This document shows positions 8,981 to 18,256 of a stretch of 64,000 nucleotides of DNA, in pieces. A program made the position numbers and the translations under genes. The DNA comes from Roseovarius sp. Pro17. Its GTDB lineage: Bacteria > Pseudomonadota > Alphaproteobacteria > Rhodobacterales > Rhodobacteraceae. A model generated the notes under the pieces. It was not told the DNA's origin. It did no database searches and saw only the letters and a program-made list of their open reading frames with translations. Where the stretch lies: the NCBI RefSeq assembly GCF_035599575.1, contig NZ_CP141179.1, forward strand, positions 930,001-994,000, written 5' to 3'. The first letter of the stretch is position 1. Each line of letters opens with the position of its first letter.

Positions 8981-10123
8981 ATGTCCGGAACCTTGTCGCC
9001 AACCAGCCTCCCTGGCTCATCCCGCGATCCGCGCCTCGATTTCTTTCGCGGCTTGGCGCTGGTGATGATTTTCATAAACCATGTTCCCGGCAATCCGCTT
9101 GAGATATTCACCAACCGCAATTTTGGTTTTTCGGACGCTGCCGAAGGCTTTGTCATCATGTCTGGCATGGCGGCGGGTCTGGCGTATCCGATAGCTTTTA
9201 CACGCTTGCCGCTCTGGCGGGCTGTGGCAAAATGCTGGGGGCGGGCGTGGACGCTTTATGAAGTGCATGTGATGATCTCCATGATCTGCCTGGCGATAAT
9301 GCTGGGGGCGGCCTATTGGTTTGGTGCCGAAAAGATGTGGCAGATCAACAATGTCGGCCCATGGATGAAAGCCCCCGTTCAGGCGACCATCGGCATCGCG
9401 ACCTTGGGCCATCAATTTGGCTATGTGAACATCCTGCCGATGTATGCGGTGCTTTTGCTGCTGACGCCTGTGATGATCCTCGTCGCGCAACGCCACACCT
9501 GGGCCATGCTTGCAGGCTCTTTCCTGCTGTGGGTTATCGCTGGCGAGATGCGGCTGAACATCCCCGCGTATCCCAACGACGGCGGCTGGTTCTTTAATCC
9601 ATTCGCATGGCAATTCCTCTTTGCCATCGGCCTGGCCACCGGGATGCGACTGAAATCTGGTGAGCGGCTCTTGCCTGATGTCGCTTGGGCCAAATGGCTC
9701 TCCTTGGCGTTTTTGGTCTTTGTCTTGCTATGGATGAAAATCGACGTCGTCCAAAGCACCGGTCGCGCAGGCCTCGCGTTTTTACGGGACCACGGCTTCC
9801 CGTTTTACCTTACCAGCTTCGACAAAACGTTCCTTGCCGCGCCGCGTTTGCTGCACATTTTGGCTTTGGTATATTTCCTGTCTACCCAAGGCTGGATAAT
9901 ACGCCTGTCCGCCAGTCGCTGGGTCTGGCCCGTTGAATTGATGGGGCGATTTGGTCTGGCCTGTTTTGCGTTGGGAACCGTGTTGTCCATCCTTGGCCAG
10001 TCGATCAAAGCCGCATTGATCTATGATCCTTGGATCTTTGACTTGGGCTATGTCTTCCTAGGCCTCGCCCTCCAGATGGGATTTGCCCGAATAAAATGGC
10101 AATTGGCGCAAAAGCCGGTTTGA
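8981..10123 (+). CDS. opgC: OpgC glucan succinyltransferase (380 aa)
   Basis: A polytopic membrane protein of about ten segments from the OpgC/acyltransferase-3-like group. The N-terminal signature DPRLDFFRGLALVMIFINH, with its Arg and His, and the SDAAEGFVIMSG motif are characteristic. In R. sphaeroides OpgC adds succinyl groups to periplasmic glucans, giving them their negative charge. The ATG lies one base after the opgH stop, so it is the last gene of the operon. A convergent tetR gene lies 60 bases downstream. Confidence 0.92.
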   Translation: MSGTLSPTSLPGSSRDPRLDFFRGLALVMIFINHVPGNPLEIFTNRNFGFSDAAEGFVIMSGMAAGLAYPIAFTRLPLWRAVAKCWGRAWTLYEVHVMISMICLAIMLGAAYWFGAEKMWQINNVGPWMKAPVQATIGIATLGHQFGYVNILPMYAVLLLLTPVMILVAQRHTWAMLAGSFLLWVIAGEMRLNIPAYPNDGGWFFNPFAWQFLFAIGLATGMRLKSGERLLPDVAWAKWLSLAFLVFVLLWMKIDVVQSTGRAGLAFLRDHGFPFYLTSFDKTFLAAPRLLHILALVYFLSTQGWIIRLSASRWVWPVELMGRFGLACFALGTVLSILGQSIKAALIYDPWIFDLGYVFLGLALQMGFARIKWQLAQKPV

Positions 10124-10183
10124 TCCCGACCCTTGGGCAGGGCAGTCGCCCCCGAGCGATGACAACAATCGCCTCAAACAAGA

Positions 10184-10834
10184 TTAAACCGCACTCATTT
10201 CCCGATGTGGTCCACTACCAGTTAACCGGTGTCGGTTTAGAAATTGCGCGACCTCTTCCTCTGTCGGGGGGATACCGGCGAAAAGTTCGACGTAGTGTTG
10301 AACGCGGGCAAGCCGGTCCGCTCTTGTTTCTTTGATCTGCATCGAAATGTATCCGATCTGGGTGTAAATGACCGTGAGCCCGCGCACATCGGCATGTTCC
10401 TTTGAACTGCCGTAGCGTGTAAATATGTCAGTCACAGCTTTTATACGCAGGTTGTCTGCCTCGCTTAGTTGTACTTGGAGGTCAGGATTGACGCGGGCCC
10501 AATTGCGAATAGCCAGATCAAGCGGCGCATCAAAAAGCATTGGATCAAGCCAACAGTCCATCAGATTAAAGAGAGCTTCGCAAAGCCCCGAGGCGTCCTG
10601 TCTGCACCGCGCGACAAGATTTCCGGTATTCTGGGTCTTCCACCGGTCAATCATTGCAGCATGCAACTCAGAAATATCTTTGAAATGCCAATAAAATCCA
10701 GTGCGCGTCAGGTTCAGCCGCTTTGCCAGCGACATAACTTTGACCGCGTCGATCCCCTCAGAAATCAACAACTCGTATGCGGCGTCAAGCCACAAGGCTT
10801 TTGAGGCGCGCGGACGGGGAAGAGATTCATTCAT
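10184..10834 (-). CDS. TetR/AcrR family regulator (216 aa)
   Basis: The N-terminal helix-turn-helix spans roughly residues 12-60 (AAYELLISEGIDAVKVMSLA then LNLTRTGFYWHFKD), a standard TetR DNA-binding domain. The C-terminal ligand/dimer domain is less conserved. I start at ATG 10834 (MNES); an upstream in-frame ATG at 10861 falls inside the putative operator. It is divergent from the flavin oxidoreductase gene at 10950 and very likely controls it and itself through the palindromes between them. The effector is unknown, but a methylated amine or betaine substrate of that enzyme would fit. Confidence 0.85.
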   Translation of the reverse strand: MNESLPRPRASKALWLDAAYELLISEGIDAVKVMSLAKRLNLTRTGFYWHFKDISELHAAMIDRWKTQNTGNLVARCRQDASGLCEALFNLMDCWLDPMLFDAPLDLAIRNWARVNPDLQVQLSEADNLRIKAVTDIFTRYGSSKEHADVRGLTVIYTQIGYISMQIKETRADRLARVQHYVELFAGIPPTEEEVAQFLNRHRLTGSGPHREMSAV

Positions 10835-10852
10835 GTGACAACTATGGGATTC

Positions 10853-10900
10853 TTGACACATATGTCAATTTTGCGTCAAGCTCCTTTAGAACACATGTGT
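10853..10900. promoter_or_regulatory. Candidate TetR operators between divergent genes
   Basis: Two dyads share an ACACAT core. TTGACA-CATA-TGTCAA at 10853-10868 is a 6-4-6 inverted repeat. ACACATGTGT at 10891-10900 is a perfect 10-base palindrome flanked by TAG and CTA. They lie between tetR and the oxidoreductase gene, about 22 bases apart, which suits a pair of TetR dimers. Confidence 0.6.
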
Positions 10901-10949
10901 CTAGGCCGCTGCGCGACTCAGGCGATGCCAAGGAAACTCTGATCGTGAG

Positions 10950-13004
10950 ATGCCTCAAATGACCAAAGACCCCCTGCTTCAACCCTATCAATTGAAACAC
11001 CTGACGTTGAAAAACCGGATCATGACCACGAGCCATGAACCGGCCTATCCTGAAGACGGGATGCCCAAAGAGCGTTATAGTGCGTATCATGAGGAGCGCG
11101 CCAAGGCGGGTGTTGCGCTGACAATGACGGCAGGCTCGGCTGCGGTATCCAAGGACAGCCCGCCTGTTTTCAACAACATTCTCGCCTACAAAGACGAAGT
11201 GGTGCCGTGGATTCAAAACCTGACAGACGGGTGCCATGAACACGGCTGTGCCGTGATGATCCAACTAACCCATCTTGGGCGCCGGACGACTTGGAACAAG
11301 GGCGACTGGCTGCCATCAGTGTCCTCGTCCAAGCACCGCGAACCTGCACACCGTGCGTTCCCCAAGCTGATCGAAGATTGGGATATTGACCGGATCATCA
11401 ATGACTTTGCGGACGCCGCAGAGCGGATGAAAGCGGGTGGCATGGACGGGATCGAATTGCAGGTTTACGGCCATCTGCTGGATCAATTCTGGTCACCTCT
11501 GACGAATGATCTGGTCGGGCCATATGGGGCCGATACGTTAGAGAACCGGATGCGCTTTCCGCTGGATGTGCTGGGCGCGATCCGCAAACGCGTCGGTGCC
11601 GGGTTCATTGTCGGGTTCCGCTACACGGCAGATGAAGCCCAAAAAGGGGGCATCACAGCCGAGGACGGATTGGAGATTTCCAAGAGGCTGGCAGCCACGG
11701 GTCAGCTTGATTTCCTGAACGTCATTCGAGGACGCATCCACACGGACCCTGCGATGACTGACGTGATCCCTGTGCAGGGAATGGCCAGCGCGCCTCATCT
11801 TGATTTCGCCGGGCAGGTCAAAAAGCTAACAGGTATGCCGACATTTCATGCTGCGAAAATCCCCGATGTTGCAACCGCCCGTCATGCCATCGAGGCTGGT
11901 TTGCTGGATATGGTCGGCATGACACGCGCGCACATGGCAGACCCTCATGTAGTCAAAAAGATCATGGAGGGTCGCGAAGACGACATCCGCCCCTGTGTTG
12001 GTGCCACCTATTGCCTTGATCGCATCTATGAAGCCGGGGATGCCCTGTGCATTCACAACGCCGCCACGGGCCGCGAACTGACGATGCCGCACACCATCCA
12101 GCCTGCCGAAGTGAAGCGCAAAATCGTTATCGTCGGTGCAGGCCCTGCCGGCTTGGAAGCAGCTCGCGTCGCTGCCGAACGCGGCCACGATGTTGTGGTG
12201 TTTGAGGCACAGCCAGACCCCGGCGGGCAGATCCGCCTGACAGCACAGAACCCGCGCAGGCGCGAAATGATTTCGATCATTGACTGGCGGATGTCCCAAT
12301 GTGCCGCACGCGATGTGATGTTTCACTTTAATACGTGGGCTGAATCCGGGGATGTCACAACCCTGAACCCTGACGTGGTGATCGTCGCCACCGGCGGGAT
12401 GCCAAACACTGAACTGTTCGAATCCGGTGGTGACGCGCCGCATGTGGTGACCTCATGGGACATCATTGCGGGCGATGTGAAGCCCGCACAGAATATCTTG
12501 ATCTATGATGAAAGTGGCGATCACGCCGGGTTGCAAGCCGCGGAAGTCGCGGCAACTGCCGGATCAACAGTTGAAATCATGACCCCCGATCGCACGTTTG
12601 CACCCGGTGTGATGGCGATGAACTTGGTGCCTTACATGCGGGCGTTGCAAGACAAGGACGTGACATTCACGGTGACGCGCCGGTTGTTGGGCGTAGTGCG
12701 CGATGGCAACAAATTGGCGGCGACCATCGGGACAGATTACAGCGACCATTCCGACAGACGTGAGTATGATCAGGTCGTGATAAACTACGGCACCCTGCCT
12801 CTGGATGATCTGTATTTTGATCTCAAACCGCACAGCTCAAATGAAGGCGCCGTAGATCAAGACGCATTGATCGGCGGCACACCCCAAGCGATCAAACGGA
12901 ATGATAATGGCAGCTTTCAACTCTTTCGGATCGGCGATGCCGTTTCTGCCCGAAACACACATGCTGCGATCTACGACGCGCTGCGTTTGGTGAAAGATTT
13001 GTGA
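10950..13004 (+). CDS. Fe-S/FMN/FAD oxidoreductase of the dimethylglycine/N-methylproline demethylase type (684 aa)
   Basis: A three-part enzyme of the trimethylamine dehydrogenase/2,4-dienoyl-CoA reductase family. It has an N-terminal TIM-barrel FMN domain (about 1-340), a cysteine cluster with C349, C355 and C367 in RPCVGATYCL and ALCIHN, and a C-terminal FAD/NAD domain with GAGPAG at 396-401. The classical C-x2-C-x2/3-C spacing is not kept: the second position is Ala. The CVGA-YC-CIHNAATGRE pattern is that of DgcA/StcD-like demethylases of methylated glycines and prolines. The substrate is inferred, not shown. Only a divergent tetR accompanies it; no electron-transfer flavoprotein genes are adjacent. 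Confidence 0.75.
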   Translation: MPQMTKDPLLQPYQLKHLTLKNRIMTTSHEPAYPEDGMPKERYSAYHEERAKAGVALTMTAGSAAVSKDSPPVFNNILAYKDEVVPWIQNLTDGCHEHGCAVMIQLTHLGRRTTWNKGDWLPSVSSSKHREPAHRAFPKLIEDWDIDRIINDFADAAERMKAGGMDGIELQVYGHLLDQFWSPLTNDLVGPYGADTLENRMRFPLDVLGAIRKRVGAGFIVGFRYTADEAQKGGITAEDGLEISKRLAATGQLDFLNVIRGRIHTDPAMTDVIPVQGMASAPHLDFAGQVKKLTGMPTFHAAKIPDVATARHAIEAGLLDMVGMTRAHMADPHVVKKIMEGREDDIRPCVGATYCLDRIYEAGDALCIHNAATGRELTMPHTIQPAEVKRKIVIVGAGPAGLEAARVAAERGHDVVVFEAQPDPGGQIRLTAQNPRRREMISIIDWRMSQCAARDVMFHFNTWAESGDVTTLNPDVVIVATGGMPNTELFESGGDAPHVVTSWDIIAGDVKPAQNILIYDESGDHAGLQAAEVAATAGSTVEIMTPDRTFAPGVMAMNLVPYMRALQDKDVTFTVTRRLLGVVRDGNKLAATIGTDYSDHSDRREYDQVVINYGTLPLDDLYFDLKPHSSNEGAVDQDALIGGTPQAIKRNDNGSFQLFRIGDAVSARNTHAAIYDALRLVKDL

Positions 13005-13058
13005 AATCCTGACTGCAAAAGCGATGTAGCAACCCGGCTTTCGCAGATCAGCCCTGAC

Positions 13059-14513
13059 CTACCTGCGGTCCCGAAGATCCTTGAGCGCAACGAGAAGCGC
13101 CAGAAAGACCACAACTGAAATCAGGGCGAACCCGACAACCATCGCCGTTGACCACGACGACACCGCAAGCGTGGAAAACGTCGCCGCCGTGATGATCGCG
13201 ATACCGATAGCCGTTCCGATCCGCTGACCGGTCTGCATGATGGCGCCCGAACTGCCCGCATAATCCAAAGGCACATCCGCGAGCGTCAGCGTTTGGTTGG
13301 GGCTGATGACCGCCCCCTGAGCCAAGCCGACGAATGAAAGCGACGCCATTAGCCACCAGATGCTGAGCTGGCCCGCTTCGTGCATGATGACCACGACAAT
13401 GCTTAGCCCGAGGCCGATCAGTGCCAGAAGAAGGCCGCCGATGACCAGCTTGCGGCCAAACCGCGCGACCCGGCTCCCGGCCCAATAGGCGGCATAGGCC
13501 GATAGCAAGGCGGCGGGAATTCCAAAGGCCCCGGATTGCAGCGCCGATTTCCCGTCTCCTTCCTGCACATAGAGCGCAACCAATACCCAGACACTGGTTA
13601 CCCCCATGAAGTAAAGCGTCATGATCGTGATGCCGTTACTGTAGCTACGGGTCGAGAATATCTTGAGATCGACCATCGGGCTCAGGCCCAGACGAACATA
13701 GCGCCGCTCCCATCTGACCCAGAGCCAGACCAGTAAGAATCCGAGCGGCAACAGCAGCCAGACGACGGCGCCACCGCCTCCCTCGACAAAGGGGAACAGG
13801 ATTGCAAGCACAGCCAACCCCAAGAGAAGAGCACCCACCGGATCAAGCGAGCGCAGGCCGCTGCCTGTTCGAGGAAGGCGTTCGATCAGGGGGCGTGGAA
13901 ACCACATCAGCCCCAAAATGATGGCAGTGACGCCGATCGGAACATTCACGAGAAACGTCAACCGCCAGCCCAACTCAGGCCCGCCAAGCTCAATCAGAAA
14001 GCCGCCGAGGACCGGACCGATGGCAACCGAGAAGCCGACAGCAGTGCCAAAATACCCAAAGGCGCGGCCGCGCGCGTCACCTCGAAAATAGTGCTGGATC
14101 ATCCCCAGACCCTGCGGGTTGAGCAGCCCTGAGCCGACCCCCTGCACGAAACGCGCGGTGTTGAGCCATTCTGCGTTAGGCGCCAGACCCGCCGCGACCG
14201 AGGCGACGGTAAAGATGCCCACGCCAACAAGGAACAGCCCACCACGGCCCATGATGTCTCCGGCCCGCCCGGCTGCCACCAGAACCACGCCAAAGGTCAG
14301 CGCATAGCCCGACAGCACCCATTGCAGATCGGATTCCGACGCGCCAAGACCCTGCCTGATCGAAGGCAAGGCCACATTCACGATGCTGACACCGATCAGC
14401 GTCATGAAAATCGTGACCAGCAGCACGAAAAGGATACGCCACCTAACCGGATCCGCCGTCGGGTCGGATACTGACCCTGCGGGTGTGTTCGCATCTGTTT
14501 GTGACGAAACCAT
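13059..14513 (-). CDS. MFS transporter, DHA2-type drug exporter (484 aa)
   Basis: A major facilitator protein with about 14 hydrophobic segments. It shows the family features of the 14-TM drug:proton antiporters: a first helix with LIGVSIVNVALPSI, WVLSGYALTFG, the loop motif AGRAGDIMGRG and a GPVLGGFL motif C. It is encoded convergently to the flavin oxidoreductase, with only about 50 bases between their stops. There is no adjacent membrane-fusion or outer-membrane partner, so it probably works alone. The substrate is unknown. Confidence 0.88.
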   Translation of the reverse strand: MVSSQTDANTPAGSVSDPTADPVRWRILFVLLVTIFMTLIGVSIVNVALPSIRQGLGASESDLQWVLSGYALTFGVVLVAAGRAGDIMGRGGLFLVGVGIFTVASVAAGLAPNAEWLNTARFVQGVGSGLLNPQGLGMIQHYFRGDARGRAFGYFGTAVGFSVAIGPVLGGFLIELGGPELGWRLTFLVNVPIGVTAIILGLMWFPRPLIERLPRTGSGLRSLDPVGALLLGLAVLAILFPFVEGGGGAVVWLLLPLGFLLVWLWVRWERRYVRLGLSPMVDLKIFSTRSYSNGITIMTLYFMGVTSVWVLVALYVQEGDGKSALQSGAFGIPAALLSAYAAYWAGSRVARFGRKLVIGGLLLALIGLGLSIVVVIMHEAGQLSIWWLMASLSFVGLAQGAVISPNQTLTLADVPLDYAGSSGAIMQTGQRIGTAIGIAIITAATFSTLAVSSWSTAMVVGFALISVVVFLALLVALKDLRDRR

Positions 14514-15016
14514 AACTTGTGACTTTCAGTGGGCGAGATTTATGAGCCCGTCTAGCCTAGGCGCTGACCGAGTTCAATTTGCCAAGCCAAGGGATCAAGC
14601 CGCGAGCATTGGGGCCGCAGGGGCATTGTCTGGGTCTGATACCGAAGAGTGCATAATCGTGTGCGTGTGCGCGCTGTTCTTCGTCGGAAAAATCGGCCCA
14701 ATTCTCGAACTGTTCGGTACCGGGGCTGGCTTCCAATCAGCCTGATGGGCCAGATGCTCTCTTGGTTCAGCTGCCTTTGGAACCCAAAACACCGCCGACG
14801 GACAATCGACAGATCGCCAGCCTCCAAGACCGCATCGACGCCCTAAATGGCCGCACCGCGCGCGGCATAACTGCGGCTAAGGCAGTGCGCAAAATTCGTC
14901 CGGGAAAGGCGCGACTTTGCCATCACCAGATTTTGTGCAACGAGGTCGTGACATCACGCCAGCGTTCTGCCAAAACAATAATATTGTAGGAAAATTTGAA
15001 CGTGGGGAGGGCATTC
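14514..15016. other. Intergenic region upstream of the urease operon
   Basis: About 500 bases. A plus-strand frame ending near 14987 has a coding-like stretch (IASLQDRIDALNGR) but no identifiable start or family; it might be a gene relic. The urease promoter should lie in the right-hand 150 bases, which become AT-rich (aataatattg near 14980). No NtrC or RpoN-type site is obvious. Confidence 0.4.
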
Positions 15017-15319
15017 ATGTTACTTAGCATGTATGAGCAAGAGCGGCTTATGGTCTACACGGCCGGCAAGCTTGCGTTGGAACGCAAGGAGCGGGGCCTG
15101 AAGCTCAATCTTCCAGAAGCGACCGCGCTGCTGACCTCTTACCTTCTTGAAGGCGCCCGGGACGGGGAGACGGTGACCGACCTCATGGAATCGGGGCGCA
15201 ATGTCCTTGGCCGGGACGATGTCATGGAGGGCGTTCCCGAAATGATAGCCCAGATTCAGGTCGAGGCGACCTTTCCTGATGGAACCAAGCTCGTGACAGT
15301 GATGGAGCCGATACGATGA
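15017..15319 (+). CDS. ureA: Urease gamma subunit UreA (100 aa)
   Basis: The small structural subunit of nickel urease. It aligns over the whole family length: [16 protein letters not shown] near residue 50, [12 protein letters not shown] and the closing [18 protein letters not shown] start at ATG 15017, where a GGGGAGG site lies 6 bases upstream; the frame opens seven codons earlier. Its stop overlaps the ureB ATG by 4 bases. It is the first gene of ureABCFDG. Confidence 0.96.
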   Translation: MLLSMYEQERLMVYTAGKLALERKERGLKLNLPEATALLTSYLLEGARDGETVTDLMESGRNVLGRDDVMEGVPEMIAQIQVEATFPDGTKLVTVMEPIR

Positions 15320-15873
15320 CCAGGAAACTCAATCCCTTCGCCCAGCTTGTGTCTGACAACAAGGATGCCGCGAGAGCCAAACACGTGTCTGATGATCCGG
15401 GCCGCGAGTATGACCAAACCAGTTCCGACGCGCCGGAACAGACCAAATCATCCGGCGTCAGCGCCCCCAGCACACCGCGCCGCCCCGGTGGCGGCACGCG
15501 CCAGGCACCGCGGCGTCAATCCGAGGTTGCCCTCGATGAGGCGCGCGATCCGCTTGTGCCCGGCGAAATCCTTTATGGTGAGGGCGATATCGTGATCAAC
15601 GAGGGGCTGGAGGTCACGACTATTCGTGTGACTAACACGTCGGATCGTCCGATCCAGATTGGCTCACATTTCCATTTCGCCGAGGTGAACGCGGCGCTCG
15701 ATTTTGACCGGGATGCCGCGTGGGGCAAGCGCCTTGCGGTGCTCTCGGGCGGGGCAGAGCGGTTTGAGCCCGGCGCAGTTGCAGAGGTGAATCTAGTCCC
15801 CATCATGGGGCGGCGCATTGTCCGTGGATTGCGTGGACTTTGCGGAGGGGAGCTTGATAATGCAAAAGATTGA
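15316..15873 (+). CDS. ureB: Urease beta subunit UreB with 80-residue N-terminal extension (185 aa)
   Basis: The canonical beta subunit, normally about 101 residues, starts only at residue 81 ([10 protein letters not shown]) and continues with [25 protein letters not shown] and RRIVRGLRG. The first 80 residues are hydrophilic, rich in Pro, Arg, Ser and Gln, with no predicted fold. The ATG at 15316 overlaps the ureA stop (ATGA), so the extension is very likely translated. A GTG at 15556, exactly at the canonical start, is an alternative but has no well-spaced ribosome site. The extension could alter assembly of the (ABC)3 complex; this is inference. Confidence 0.93.
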   Translation: MTRKLNPFAQLVSDNKDAARAKHVSDDPGREYDQTSSDAPEQTKSSGVSAPSTPRRPGGGTRQAPRRQSEVALDEARDPLVPGEILYGEGDIVINEGLEVTTIRVTNTSDRPIQIGSHFHFAEVNAALDFDRDAAWGKRLAVLSGGAERFEPGAVAEVNLVPIMGRRIVRGLRGLCGGELDNAKD

Positions 15874-17569
15874 TCGTCGCGAATACGTTGCGTCATACGG
15901 TCCAACGACGGGCGACCGCATTCGCCTTGCCGATACATGTCTGACTATCGAAGTTGAGGAAGACCGATCAGCCGGTGGCGACGAGTCCGTCTTTGGCGGT
16001 GGCAAGTCGATCCGCGAGTCGATGGGGCAGTCCTCTGCGACCCGCGCGGAGGGGACGCCCGATCTGGTCATCACCGGTGCGGTGATTTTGGACCATTGGG
16101 GGATCATCAAGGCCGATATCGGCATCCGCGACGGGCGCATCGTCGGGATCGGCAAGTCCGGCAATCCCGACACGATGGACGGGATTGATCCTGCGCTGGT
16201 CATCGGCCCCTCGACCGAGATTATGGCGGGCAACGGGCTGATCGCCACGGCGGGCGCAGTCGACACGCACGTGCATTTCGTCGGTCCGCAGATGCTGCAA
16301 GTCGCGCTGGCCGCTGGCGTGACCACGGTCACCGGCGGCGGCACCGGCCCCACGGAGGGGTCGAAAGCGACGCTTGCCACGCCCGGCGCATGGTGGATGG
16401 AGCGTATGCTGGAAGGCTTCGATCCCTGGCCGGTCAATGTGCTGTTTTTGGGGCGTGGCAACACGATGTCAAAAGAAGCGATGTGGGAACAACTGCGCGG
16501 TGGCGTCGGCGGTTTCAAGGTGCATGAGGACTGGGGCGCAACACCCGCAGTGATCGACGCCTGCCTTTCGGTGGCTGAGGAATCCGGCGTGCAGGTGGCG
16601 ATCCATTCGGACACCCTGAACGAGGCCGGATTTGTCGAGGATCTGCTCAAGGCCGTCGATGGCCGCACATTCCACGCCTTTCACACTGAGGGCGCGGGCG
16701 GCGGGCACGCCCCCGACATCATCAGAATAGCTGGTGAGCGTAACGTGCTGCCCGCCTCGACCAACCCGACGCGGCCCTTCACCCGCAACACGGTGGCCGA
16801 GCATCTGGATATGGTGATGGTGGCGCACCACCTGAATCCGCAGGTCCCAAACGATCTGGCCTTTGCCGAAAGCCGTGTTCGCGCGGGGACCATCGCCGCC
16901 GAAGATATCCTTCAGGATTTGGGGGCGATTTCGATCATGTCGTCGGATGCGCAGGCGATGGGACGGATCGGCGAGACGGTGATGCGAACATGGCAGACTG
17001 CGCATCAGATGAAAAAGCTGCGCGGCTCGGCTCCGGGTGACGATCGCGCCGACAACCACCGTGCGCGGCGTTATGTGGCGAAATACACGATCTGTCCTGC
17101 TGTTGCGCACGGGATGGAACGCGAGATCGGGTCCATCGAGGTCGGCAAGAAAGCCGATATCGTGATGTGGCAACCGGCCCTGTTCGGTGTCCGACCGCAT
17201 ACGGTTTTCACGGGCGGCATGGTGGCGACTGCGGCGTTGGGCGATCCAAATGCCTCGATCCCGACGCCGCAGCCGGTGATGGAGCGGACCGGCTTCAACG
17301 TCCATTCCCCGGCGGCGGGGGCGACCAGCGTCGCCTTTGTCTCACAGGCTGCGATTGATGACGGGTTGGCGGATCGGATCAATACAAACCGCCGCTTCGT
17401 CGCGATCGAAAGCACGCGCGGACGAGGCAAAGAGGACATGCCGGAAAACACCGCATTGCCAAAGATTGAGGTTGATCCGGACACCTATTCAGTGCGGATT
17501 GATGGCGAACTTGCCGACCACGAGCCTGCGGATGATGTCCCGATGGCGCAAAGATACTTCCTGTTCTGA
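15860..17569 (+). CDS. ureC: Urease alpha (catalytic) subunit UreC (569 aa)
   Basis: The nickel catalytic subunit. Numbered from ATG 15860 (GGAGGGG site 9 bases upstream), the metal ligands and active-site residues are all present: H137 and H139 (DTHVHF), carbamylated K220 and H222 (GFKVHEDWG), H249, H275, D363 (SSDAQAMGR) and flap H323. The flap cysteine of the family (Cys319 of Klebsiella urease, in CHHL) is Ala322 here (AHHL). The known C319A variant of the Klebsiella enzyme remains partly active and resists thiol reagents. The protein ends with the usual MAQRYFLF. It is followed directly by ureF. Confidence 0.97.
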   Translation: MQKIDRREYVASYGPTTGDRIRLADTCLTIEVEEDRSAGGDESVFGGGKSIRESMGQSSATRAEGTPDLVITGAVILDHWGIIKADIGIRDGRIVGIGKSGNPDTMDGIDPALVIGPSTEIMAGNGLIATAGAVDTHVHFVGPQMLQVALAAGVTTVTGGGTGPTEGSKATLATPGAWWMERMLEGFDPWPVNVLFLGRGNTMSKEAMWEQLRGGVGGFKVHEDWGATPAVIDACLSVAEESGVQVAIHSDTLNEAGFVEDLLKAVDGRTFHAFHTEGAGGGHAPDIIRIAGERNVLPASTNPTRPFTRNTVAEHLDMVMVAHHLNPQVPNDLAFAESRVRAGTIAAEDILQDLGAISIMSSDAQAMGRIGETVMRTWQTAHQMKKLRGSAPGDDRADNHRARRYVAKYTICPAVAHGMEREIGSIEVGKKADIVMWQPALFGVRPHTVFTGGMVATAALGDPNASIPTPQPVMERTGFNVHSPAAGATSVAFVSQAAIDDGLADRINTNRRFVAIESTRGRGKEDMPENTALPKIEVDPDTYSVRIDGELADHEPADDVPMAQRYFLF

Positions 17570-18256
17570 ATGGAACATCTTGGATCGGGAGGGCAGGCGG
17601 CGCTTTTGCTGCTTGCGGACGGACGCCTGCCAGCAGGTGGTTATGCCCATTCGGGCGGCTTGGAACCGGCTGTTACCGCAGGCCGCGTCACAAATATGGC
17701 CGATCTGGAAAGTTTTCTGATCGGGCGCGCCGAGACTGCCGGACTGATCGCCGCCGCGTTTGCAGCGGCAGCTTGCGCGCGCGCGCAACGCGGCGACTTG
17801 TCCGAGTTGCCCGAGTTGGAGGCGGAGCTTGATGCACGCATCCCATCGCCGGAGCTGCGCAAGGTCTCGCGTGATCTGGGGCGGCAGCTGCGCCGCGCAA
17901 TGAGCAGCATACATCCGCACTCGTATTTCGCCGAACTCGGGGTCGCGCCGCATCAGCCTGTTGTGATGGGCGTATCGGCGGCGGTTCTCGGCCTCGGTCC
18001 ACGCGACGCGGCGGTGGCCATTCTGCACGAAACCAATGCCGGAGCTGCGGCCGCCGCCGCCAAGATCATGCGCGTCGACCCTTTTCAGGTCCATGCCATA
18101 CTGGCCCGCGCCACAGATCGGCTGGATCGGCTGGCTGGTAGGGCGGCGGAGGTGGCAAACGACCTGCCGGCTGATTTGCCTGCCCCCGGATCGCCCCTTG
18201 CCGACATCGCAGCAGAGCATCACAGGAGAACCGATGTCCGACTCTTCGCTTCTTAA
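17570..18256 (+). CDS. ureF: Urease accessory protein UreF (228 aa)
   Basis: An all-helical GTPase-modulating accessory protein that works with UreD and UreG in nickel insertion. Recognisable features are the N-terminal LLLADGRLPAGGYAHSGGLE motif of UreF and the conserved H-Y/F region SIHPHSYFAELGV. The start abuts the ureC stop and no separate promoter is visible. Its 3' end overlaps the start of ureD by 23 bases. Confidence 0.92.
   Translation: MEHLGSGGQAALLLLADGRLPAGGYAHSGGLEPAVTAGRVTNMADLESFLIGRAETAGLIAAAFAAAACARAQRGDLSELPELEAELDARIPSPELRKVSRDLGRQLRRAMSSIHPHSYFAELGVAPHQPVVMGVSAAVLGLGPRDAAVAILHETNAGAAAAAAKIMRVDPFQVHAILARATDRLDRLAGRAAEVANDLPADLPAPGSPLADIAAEHHRRTDVRLFAS

Noticed and set aside
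14740..14987. Plus-strand frame with PKTPPTDNRQIASLQDRI, considered as the tail of a UmuC-like polymerase
   Set aside because: Similarity to the UmuC C-terminal domain is too vague, the key residues are not all present, and no upstream part exists.
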